Source: Rhizobium sp. Leaf453
GTDB taxonomy: Bacteria > Pseudomonadota > Alphaproteobacteria > Rhizobiales > Rhizobiaceae
Direction of reading: 5' to 3'
DNA length: 64,000 nucleotides
Assembly (NCBI RefSeq): GCF_001425605.1
Contig: NZ_LMRG01000023.1
Coordinates: forward strand, 134,420 to 198,419
Shown here: positions 62,426 through 64,000 of the stretch, piece by piece
How the letters are laid out: every line of letters begins with the position of its first letter
How positions within the stretch are numbered: position 1 is the stretch's first letter
Made by a program: the position numbers and the translations under genes
The notes under the pieces: model-generated
Told to the model about the DNA's origin: nothing
The model's input: the letters and a program-made list of their open reading frames with translations, nothing else
The model's database searches: none

Positions 62426-62499
62426 GTTGTCGGATCTTCGCAATACGCGTTTCGTGGATTATGTATGGCTAAAATAATGTGGGAATTCCGCGTGTGACA

Positions 62500-62530
62500 A
62501 GCCCCGATCCGTGTGAAACGGACCGGGGCT
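62500..62530. terminator. Intercistronic hairpin between binding-protein and permease genes
   Basis: AGCCCCG-A-TCCGT and ACGGA-C-CGGGGCT pair as a 13-bp stem with one mismatch, 21 bases after the binding-protein stop. It may stop part of the transcripts so that binding protein is made in excess over permease. Confidence 0.6.
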
Positions 62531-62550
62531 CTTTTCAGAAATTCAGCACC

Positions 62551-63657
62551 TTACTGGACGTTGGCGCCGACGACGCTGTCCCAGCCGCCGGTCACGGCAG
62601 CCTTGTTGGCATTCTGCTCTTCAACGCTTGGGAAGACGGCGGCTTCATAGGCTGCTGCCGGCGGCAGGGCGTCGATCAGGTTCTGCGGAACCTTGCCGGC
62701 CTTGACCATGGCGTTAAAGCGAGCCGGGTGGCAATAGCCCTTCAGCCACAGGTTCTGGCCTTCGTCGGAATAGAGATATTCCATCCAGAGCTTGGCAGCG
62801 TTCGGGTGCGGAGCGTAAGCCGAGATACCCTGAACGTAGACGCCGGCGAGAACGCCCGTCTTCGGAACGACGACTTCAACCGGCGGGTTGCCCTTCAGTT
62901 CGTCGCGCCATGCAAGGACGTTGTAGTCCCAGGCAATGGCGATCGGGGTCGCGCCCTGAGCGATGGTGCCGGCCTTGGCGATAACTGGAACGAAGTTGCC
63001 GGCCTTGTTCAGCTCGGCGAAGTAATCGAGACCAGCCTTGCCGCTTTCTTCACCAGCCTTGGCGCCCTTGTGGAGGCCGGCAGCGAGAACAGCGAGGATT
63101 GCCTGGTTGGAAGCGCGCGGATCACCGGCGAGAGCGACCTGACCGGCATATTCCGGCTTGGCAAGGTCAGCCCAGTCGGTCGGAACGTTCGGCACGAGGT
63201 CCTTGTTCACGACGAACGAGAGAACGCCGTAATAGTCGCCGTACCAGTAGCCTTCTGCGTCCTTGACACCTTCCGGGATTTCGTCCCAGGTCGAGACCTT
63301 GTACGGCTGCAGCAGGCCGTCGGCCTTCATCTGCGGACCGAAGGCGAGACCGACGTCGACGACATCAGGAGCCTGCGGGCCCTTGTTGTCCTTGTTCGCC
63401 TTGATGGCTTCGACTTCGTCGGCCGAGCCGGCGTCGGGGTTCAGTTCGTTGACCTGGATTTCCGGATACTTGGCCTTGAAGCCGGCGATGACGTCGCCGT
63501 AACCGCACCAGCTGTGGGGCAGGGCGATGGTGGTCAGCGCGCCTTCGGCCTTGGCAGCAGCGATCAGTTCAGCGCTCGGCTCTGCGTAAGCCAGAGCGGA
63601 CGAGGTCATGACGATGGCTGTCGTGAGCGAAAGCAGGCGTCTCGTATGTGACATCAC
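62551..63657 (-). CDS. ABC substrate-binding protein, Fe/polyamine-type
   Basis: The protein is 368 residues from GTG 63657 (GGAG 7 bases upstream) or ATG 63654. A Sec signal peptide (SHTRRLLSLTTAIVMTSSALAYAE) precedes a mature protein with GALTTIALPHSWCGYGDVI and APDVVDVGLAFGPQ. The fold fits iron- or polyamine-binding (family 1/AfuA-like) proteins. It is the first gene of the operon. Confidence 0.89.
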   Translation of the reverse strand: MMSHTRRLLSLTTAIVMTSSALAYAEPSAELIAAAKAEGALTTIALPHSWCGYGDVIAGFKAKYPEIQVNELNPDAGSADEVEAIKANKDNKGPQAPDVVDVGLAFGPQMKADGLLQPYKVSTWDEIPEGVKDAEGYWYGDYYGVLSFVVNKDLVPNVPTDWADLAKPEYAGQVALAGDPRASNQAILAVLAAGLHKGAKAGEESGKAGLDYFAELNKAGNFVPVIAKAGTIAQGATPIAIAWDYNVLAWRDELKGNPPVEVVVPKTGVLAGVYVQGISAYAPHPNAAKLWMEYLYSDEGQNLWLKGYCHPARFNAMVKAGKVPQNLIDALPPAAAYEAAVFPSVEEQNANKAAVTGGWDSVVGANVQ

Positions 63658-63888
63658 GGGTGTTCTCCTTTTGTGTGTCAGTCAACTTCGGCGAAGCTGA
63701 TACTGGGGTCCGATGAAGCTTATGTGACAGGCGATGTCCGCTTTGCGACCGACGGTTCGCAGACGGAACACATTCATTTTATTTTCAAATTAGCTCGCCC
63801 GATTAAGGGCGGTTTATGACAGGCGTGAACGCCGGATCACGAAATCAGATGCCGTCCGTCCTGCATCGCGTCCTTTGTATGGCTCCTC

Positions 63889-64000
63889 CTAAAGCGGCTT
63901 GCGAAAAAGCCTGGTTGAGTCAAACAGGCCCTCCAACGTTTTCATGCGTTCGCGGGTTTCGTCCCAGATGGAGCTCTGTACTGCCTCGATCAGTGCCTCG
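63889..64000 (-). CDS. C-terminal end of an unidentified gene (partial)
   Basis: A minus-strand frame open to the window edge encodes 36 residues, IEAVQSSIWDETRERMKTLE then GLFDSTRLFRKPL, ending at TAG 63889-63891. The helical and charged character fits the end of a regulator such as a GntR-type protein, but the family is not clear. It lies 232 bases upstream of the ABC binding-protein gene and on the same strand. Confidence 0.5.
   Translation of the reverse strand, partial: EALIEAVQSSIWDETRERMKTLEGLFDSTRLFRKPL

Overview
The window is chromosomal or megaplasmid DNA from an alphaproteobacterium, most likely of the family Rhizobiaceae (Rhizobium/Agrobacterium/Ensifer type). The indications are the GC-rich codon use, the many ABC uptake operons, a type-II lumazine synthase behind an FMN riboswitch, and GC-rich palindromic repeats between genes of the kind common in rhizobia. 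No tRNA, rRNA, CRISPR array, phage or insertion sequence was seen. About 55 genes are supported and nearly all are intact.

Layout. 0-1.6 kb: 3' part of a PAS-GGDEF-EAL cyclic-di-GMP protein. 1.6-9.0 kb: a LysR regulator divergent from two tandem dimethylglycine/sarcosine dehydrogenase-like flavoproteins and a Rieske oxygenase, a set suited to N-demethylation of betaines. 8.5-10.8 kb: small membrane proteins, including two related copies flanking a broken AsnC-type fragment. 11.0-15.6 kb: a ferritin-like protein and a siderophore-iron operon (TonB receptor, FhuF reductase, binding protein). 15.7-21.6 kb: a DUF1328 peptide and a polyamine uptake operon ending in gamma-aminobutyraldehyde dehydrogenase. 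21.7-27.5 kb: LysR, alpha/beta hydrolase, MsrA, ACT protein, CocE-type hydrolase and a secreted PAAR-like protein. 27.5-32.7 kb: a peptide-type ABC transporter.

33.0-41.1 kb is a gamma-butyrobetaine/L-carnitine catabolic operon: crotonase, NDP-forming acyl-CoA synthetase, acyl-CoA dehydrogenase, carnitine dehydrogenase-thioesterase fusion, beta-keto acid cleavage enzyme, and a divergent CdhR-like AraC regulator. Its predicted product is glycine betaine, which the Rieske/flavoprotein genes at 2.8-9.0 kb could demethylate towards glycine.

41.2-50.1 kb is the most interesting part. A LysR protein with two HTH domains is divergent from a histidine-ammonia-lyase homologue whose MIO-forming Ala-Ser-Gly is replaced by Cys-Ala-Asp, followed by a cyclic amidohydrolase, an M20 carbamoylase, a DUF917 protein and a urocanase homologue with altered active-site residues. 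Together these match the five enzyme classes needed to turn ergothioneine (or an S-methyl/thio-imidazole relative) into trimethylamine, sulfide or thiol, and glutamate. The assignment is an inference from family content and active-site changes.

50.1-64.0 kb: a PLP fold-II enzyme, DUF2278 protein, mutarotase-like protein, a polyamine/quaternary-amine type ABC operon with an SDR and a divergent LuxR regulator, ribH under an FMN riboswitch, a second Fe/polyamine-like ABC operon, and the 3' end of an unidentified gene. The catabolic theme across the window is quaternary trimethylammonium compounds (carnitine, betaine, perhaps ergothioneine).
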